Origin: Oscillospiraceae bacterium
GTDB lineage: Bacteria > Bacillota > Clostridia > Oscillospirales > Ruminococcaceae
Direction: 5' to 3'
Assembly: GCA_017405465.1 (NCBI GenBank)
Contig: JAFRAJ010000039.1
Coordinates: 62,001 to 126,000 of the forward strand
DNA length: 64,000 nt
The notes under the pieces are model-generated. The model was not told the DNA's origin and made no database searches. It saw nothing but the letters and a program-made list of their open reading frames with translations. This document shows, one piece after another, positions 60,552 to 64,000 of the stretch (position 1 is the first letter of the stretch; the number at the start of each line of letters is the position of its first letter). The position numbers and the translations under genes were made by a program.

Positions 60552-61547
60552 ATGGAAGAAGTCAAGGCTGGTAAAGGTGGAGAAAAGTTCGTTCCATATA
60601 ATGAAAGAACCGGTAATGAATCTGTTGTTTATTTTACAAAAGATCTTTCTGCAGCAGGACTTATAAAAGTTTATAAGAAAGTTTGTGAGGGCATTTGCGG
60701 CAAAGTCGCTGTCAAATTACATACAGGCGAACCTCATGGCCCCAATATCATTCCCAGACCATGGGTAAAGGAACTGTTTGAAAAATGCCTTCCCGATGCA
60801 ACTATAGTCGAGACTAACACTTACTATGACGGAGATAGATATACTACTGAACTGCACCGTAAGACCATAGAGATCAATGGCTGGACTTTTGCGCCGGTCG
60901 ATATCATGGATGAACACGGGACTACAGAGCTTCCGGTCAATGGAGGCAAATGGTTTACTAAGATGACAGTTGGCGGATCACTCGTTGATTATGATTCGCT
61001 TCTTGTCCTGACACATTTCAAAGGCCATACTATGGGAGGCTTCGGAGGCTCTAATAAGAACATCGGTATAGGGTGTGCTGACGGAAGAATAGGGAAGAAA
61101 GCGATTCATACTGTAGTCGGCTCTGATGATCAGTGGTCAGTCTCAGAAGAGGAATTCATGGAAAGAATGACTGAGTCTGCAAAAGCTACGGTCGATCACT
61201 TTGGTGACAAGATCACTTTCGTAAACGTCATGCGCAATATGTCGGTGTCCTGTGACTGTGAAGGAGTAGATGCAGAGCCGGTAGTCACACCCAACGTTGG
61301 TATCCTGGCGTCGGTAGACATCCTGGCGGTTGATCAGGCCTGCGTAGATATAGTTTACGCGATGAAAAAAGAAGAAAATCATGATCTGGTAGAGCGAATA
61401 GAATCACGCCATGGGCATCGCCAGCTTTCGTATATGAAGGAACTGGGGATGGGAAACAACAGGTATGTTTTGATCGACACTGATAATGGAGATGTCAGGA
61501 TGACAGCAGAAGATGCAGTTGTGGATCTTGTTCCGTTCACTGAATAA
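60552..61547 (+). CDS. DUF362 domain protein
   Basis: A 331-residue protein of the DUF362 family. Conserved features: KVAVKLHTGE (about residues 46-55), THFKGHTMGGFGGSNKNIGIGC (about 156-177), DGRIGKKAIH, and a CDCEG motif (about 236-240). Longer relatives carry 4Fe-4S ferredoxin domains, but none is visible here, so the domain stands alone. The role is unproven; a redox-linked or metal-dependent one is suspected. ATG 60552 is chosen because AGGAG lies eight bases upstream; an ATG at 60546 would be too close to it. Monocistronic with a terminator. Confidence 0.8.
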   Translation: MEEVKAGKGGEKFVPYNERTGNESVVYFTKDLSAAGLIKVYKKVCEGICGKVAVKLHTGEPHGPNIIPRPWVKELFEKCLPDATIVETNTYYDGDRYTTELHRKTIEINGWTFAPVDIMDEHGTTELPVNGGKWFTKMTVGGSLVDYDSLLVLTHFKGHTMGGFGGSNKNIGIGCADGRIGKKAIHTVVGSDDQWSVSEEEFMERMTESAKATVDHFGDKITFVNVMRNMSVSCDCEGVDAEPVVTPNVGILASVDILAVDQACVDIVYAMKKEENHDLVERIESRHGHRQLSYMKELGMGNNRYVLIDTDNGDVRMTAEDAVVDLVPFTE

Positions 61548-61591
61548 ACTCCAGATCCAGGTATCTGGTTTACCGGATAAGTAGTAGTTTT

Positions 61592-61631
61592 AAGGATGAT
61601 GCAAAAAAATATTGCGTCATCCTTATCTTTA
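61592..61631 (+). terminator. terminator after DUF362 gene
   Basis: AAGGATGATGCAA pairs with TTGCGTCATCCTT (one T-G), 7-base loop, followed by ATCTTT. Confidence 0.82.
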
Positions 61632-61742
61632 TGATAAGATGTTTTGGCAATTCGCATGTGTTCTGTTTCTTATGGCTTGTGGCTTAATGCTGCCTTGAGT
61701 GAAGGGACACAGAGGAATTAACAAAAAAGGAGAAAGAAAAAA

Positions 61743-62492
61743 ATGTCAGTAGTATCCATGAAACAGCTGCTGGAAAGTGGTTTCCATTTCGGACACCAGA
61801 CCCGCCGCTGGAACCCCAAGATGGCTCCGTATATCTATACTGAGCGCAACGGTATCCACATCATTGACCTTCAGCAGACGGTCAAGCTTTTCGACAAAGC
61901 ATACAATGATATCAGAGAAGCCGCTATGGACGGAGATATCCTTTTTGTCGGAACGAAGAAACAGGCTCAGGAGAGCATCATGACCGAAGCTCAGCGCTGC
62001 GGTATGCCTTACGTAAACAGCCGTTGGCTGGGCGGAACACTCACCAACTTCCGCACTATCCGTCGCAGGATTGCAAGACTGAACCAGCTCAAGACGATGC
62101 GCGAAGACGGAACTTTCGACCTTCTCACCAAGAAGGAAGTCAGCAAGTATGAAGGCGAGATCGCTAAGTTCGAGAAATTCCTTGGCGGAATAAAGGATAT
62201 GGAGCGCCTTCCCGCTGCTCTGTTCGTAGTAGACACACGCAGAGAGCACATCGCTGTTTCCGAAGCACACAAGCTTGGTATCCCGATTTTTGCTATCGTT
62301 GATACAAACTGTGATCCGGATGAAGTAGATTACATCATCCCCGGAAATGATGATGCTATCCGTGCTGTAAAGCTTGTTTGCTCATCGATGGCAGATGCCA
62401 TTATCGAGGCACGTCAGGGATATCAGGTCGAACCGGAAGAAGAGACAGCCACTGCAGAGACAGAAGAAACTGTCGAAGATACTGAAGAATAA
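61743..62492 (+). CDS. rpsB: 30S ribosomal protein S2
   Basis: A 249-residue ribosomal protein: [23 protein letters not shown] (split, residues 5-27), [17 protein letters not shown] (about 91-107), and [13 protein letters not shown] (about 179-191) are canonical. The C-terminal tail is Glu/Thr-rich. AAGGAGAAAG precedes the ATG. It heads the rpsB-tsf unit. Confidence 0.97.
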   Translation: MSVVSMKQLLESGFHFGHQTRRWNPKMAPYIYTERNGIHIIDLQQTVKLFDKAYNDIREAAMDGDILFVGTKKQAQESIMTEAQRCGMPYVNSRWLGGTLTNFRTIRRRIARLNQLKTMREDGTFDLLTKKEVSKYEGEIAKFEKFLGGIKDMERLPAALFVVDTRREHIAVSEAHKLGIPIFAIVDTNCDPDEVDYIIPGNDDAIRAVKLVCSSMADAIIEARQGYQVEPEEETATAETEETVEDTEE

Positions 62493-62520
62493 TCGTTTAC
62501 AGTTAATTGGAGGGAATAGA

Positions 62521-63438
62521 ATGGCTTTTACAGCTAAAGATGTACAGACTCTTCGTGAGCGTACAGGCTGCGGAATGATGGATTGCAAGAAGGCTCTTAC
62601 AGAAGCTGACGGCGATATGGAAAAGGCTGTTGAGATCCTGCGTGAACGCGGACTCGCTGCTCAGACAAAGAAAGCCGGCAGAATCGCTGCCGAAGGCGTT
62701 GTTTATGCTGAATCCACTGATAATGTCGGTGTTATTCTCGAAGTCAACTCTGAAACAGACTTCGTTGCTAAGAATGATAAGTTCATGGATTTCGTCAAAG
62801 CTTGCGCTGCTGCAGTAATGAAAAATGATCCAGCAGATGTCGATGCTCTGCTTCAGTGTGATGGCGGAGAGGGCACCATCGAAGAGATGCTCCGCGACAG
62901 AATCCTCACTATCGGTGAGAATATAAAGCTCCGCAGATTTGAACGTGTAGAAGGAACTACAGTTTCCTACATCCACATGGGCGGTGTATATGCAACACTG
63001 GTAAAGTTTGAGACAACTCCTGAGATCGCTGCAAGACCCGAATTCAAGGAAATGGGACAGAATGTAGCTATGCAGGTTGCAGCTCTCAACCCCACTTATC
63101 TGAAGGAAGAAGAAGTTCCTGCTTCTGTTCTTGAGGATGAGAAGAATGTCAGAATGACTGTTGCTAAACAGGATCCTAAGAATGCTGGAAAACCCGACAA
63201 CATCATTGAGAAGATCGTTACTGGTGGACTCAACAAGTTCTATAAGGAAGTCTGTCTTCTCGATCAGGCATACGTAAAGGACGACAAGAAGAGCGTAAAG
63301 CAGTATGTCGATTCTGTTGCCAAAGAACTCGGCGGAAATATCGAAGTAGTCAAGTTCGTGCGTTACGAGAAGGGTGAAGGCCTCGAGAAGAGAAACGAGG
63401 ATTTCGCAGCAGAAGTTGCAGCACAGATCAATAAATAA
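62521..63438 (+). CDS. tsf: elongation factor Ts
   Basis: A 305-residue guanine-nucleotide exchange factor for EF-Tu. The UBA-like start VQTLRERTGCGMMDCKKALTEADGD (residues 8-32) and the EF-Tu-contacting SETDFVAKND (about 78-87) are canonical; two core subdomains follow. GGAGGG precedes ATG 62521; an in-frame upstream extension of 49 codons lies over the end of rpsB and is rejected. A terminator follows. Confidence 0.97.
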   Translation: MAFTAKDVQTLRERTGCGMMDCKKALTEADGDMEKAVEILRERGLAAQTKKAGRIAAEGVVYAESTDNVGVILEVNSETDFVAKNDKFMDFVKACAAAVMKNDPADVDALLQCDGGEGTIEEMLRDRILTIGENIKLRRFERVEGTTVSYIHMGGVYATLVKFETTPEIAARPEFKEMGQNVAMQVAALNPTYLKEEEVPASVLEDEKNVRMTVAKQDPKNAGKPDNIIEKIVTGGLNKFYKEVCLLDQAYVKDDKKSVKQYVDSVAKELGGNIEVVKFVRYEKGEGLEKRNEDFAAEVAAQINK

Positions 63439-63451
63439 TCCAATGTTTAAA

Positions 63452-63484
63452 AAGACCCATGCCTTAAAGGCGTGGGTCTTTTCT
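63452..63484 (+). terminator. terminator after tsf
   Basis: AAGACCCATGCC pairs with GGCGTGGGTCTT (one T-G), loop TTAAA, followed by TTCTC. Confidence 0.85.
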
Positions 63485-63578
63485 CATTGCTTAATGACTG
63501 TCATTAATATAAAATAGTCTCTGGAAACAGAAAAACAGGCTGAGTTCCTGAATCTTTAATGAAGAAAGGATCAGACAT

Positions 63579-64000
63579 ATGGTACCGTATAAACGAGTGC
63601 TGCTGAAGTTATCGGGAGAAGCTCTCGCTGGTGATAAACGATTTGGGATAGATCCCGACACCATGGAAAGTTTCTGCGAAGCGATCAAACAGAGTGCAGA
63701 TCTCGGCATTGAGATCGGCATCGTCGTTGGAGGAGGCAATTTCTGGCGCGGACGTGATGCTGCAGGAATGGAAAGGACCAGGGCAGACCATATCGGGATG
63801 CTGGCTACCGTTATGAACGGACTTGCTGTTGCAGAAGGCCTCGAGAAGCTTGGCTGTGATGTCAGAGTCATGACTGCTATAAGTATGCAGACAGTTGCAG
63901 AACCCTATATCAGAAACAGAGCTATCAGACATCTTGAAAAAGGCAGGATCGTCATCATGTCAGGAGGGACAGGGAACCCGTTCTTCTCGACTGATTCTGC
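63579..64000 (+). CDS. pyrH: UMP kinase (3' partial)
   Basis: The first 140 codons of a bacterial UMP kinase, which makes UDP from UMP; the gene runs off the right edge (normal length about 235-240). It begins with [16 protein letters not shown] (residues 1-16), then [12 protein letters not shown] (about 48-59) and [14 protein letters not shown] (about 67-80), with the conserved [11 protein letters not shown] just before the edge. AAAGGA lies eight bases before the ATG. Position after rpsB-tsf is standard. Confidence 0.95.
   Translation, partial: MVPYKRVLLKLSGEALAGDKRFGIDPDTMESFCEAIKQSADLGIEIGIVVGGGNFWRGRDAAGMERTRADHIGMLATVMNGLAVAEGLEKLGCDVRVMTAISMQTVAEPYIRNRAIRHLEKGRIVIMSGGTGNPFFSTDS

Noticed and set aside
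62374..62520. N-terminal extension of EF-Ts over the end of rpsB
   Set aside because: EF-Ts starts canonically at MAFTAKDVQ (62521) with a GGAGG site; the extension is the rpsB sequence in another frame.
1..64000. CRISPR arrays, insertion sequences, prophage or integrative elements
   Set aside because: No regularly spaced repeats, transposase-like or integrase-like frames, or terminal inverted repeats were seen. The tRNA genes do not have recognisable attachment duplications beside them.

Overview
The window reads as core chromosome of a low-to-mid GC, spore-forming-lineage Firmicute, most likely class Clostridia. An Oscillospirales/Ruminococcaceae-like origin is my best guess; it is inferred from gene neighbourhoods, not from any search. 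The evidence is classic Firmicutes clusters in standard order (yicC-remA-gmk-rpoZ-priA-def-fmt-rsmB-rlmN-stp-prkC-rsgA; ylxM-ffh-rpsP-khpA-rimM-trmD; mraZ-rsmH-ftsL-PBP-murE-murF-mraY-ftsW-murG-ftsQ-ftsZ; rpsB-tsf-pyrH), a GerW/YtfJ sporulation protein, Gram-positive Shine-Dalgarno sites, frequent TTG/GTG starts and sigma-A-type promoters. I found no insertion sequence, prophage, integrase, CRISPR array or rRNA operon.

Layout. 0-7.3 kb: a P-type-ATPase-like membrane protein that has lost its phosphorylation motif, an EF-G paralogue that has lost key GTPase motifs, an overlapping DUF5685/J-protein pair, a GNAT acetyltransferase, tRNA-Leu, a Nudix hydrolase and a small membrane protein. 7.4-14.5 kb: a URO-D-fold protein, a broken small gene, a short FNT channel, tRNA-Gly, a galactokinase, murD (away from the main wall cluster) and a PLP enzyme. 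14.6-18.1 kb: rpmB, then scpA-scpB-DUF2953-ytfJ-rluB. 18.2-23.4 kb: a GH13 alpha-glucosidase on the minus strand, divergent from a three-gene biotin carboxyltransferase operon. 23.5-35.7 kb: nucleotide, translation-initiation and RNA-modification genes ending in the Stp/PrkC signalling pair and RsgA. 35.7-43.7 kb: a GNAT gene remnant, a promoter with an operator-like palindrome, then SRP/ribosome genes, HPr, uvrC, rsmD and coaD. 43.8-56.6 kb: the division and cell wall (dcw) cluster. 56.6-64 kb: a GNAT protein, a DivIVA-like coiled-coil protein, an HD hydrolase/PC4 pair, tRNA-Gln and tRNA-Pro, a DUF362 protein, and rpsB-tsf-pyrH running off the right edge.

How the parts fit. Most genes serve translation, secretion and wall synthesis. 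PASTA modules occur in both the kinase PrkC and the class B PBP, which links wall sensing to the dcw products. HPr keeps both phosphorylation sites (His15 and Ser46), consistent with PTS and carbon-catabolite control of the sugar genes (galactokinase, GH13). The biotin operon has exactly the subunit types of a transcarboxylase and lacks both biotin carboxylase and the membrane decarboxylase.

I did not find a clearly new defence or mobile system. The most unusual items are the two adjacent motif-less energy-enzyme paralogues (P-type-ATPase-like and EF-G-like), the PrkC with an extra repeat tail, the MurE with a non-canonical specificity motif, the promoter/palindrome upstream of ylxM, and the coiled-coil protein near ftsZ.
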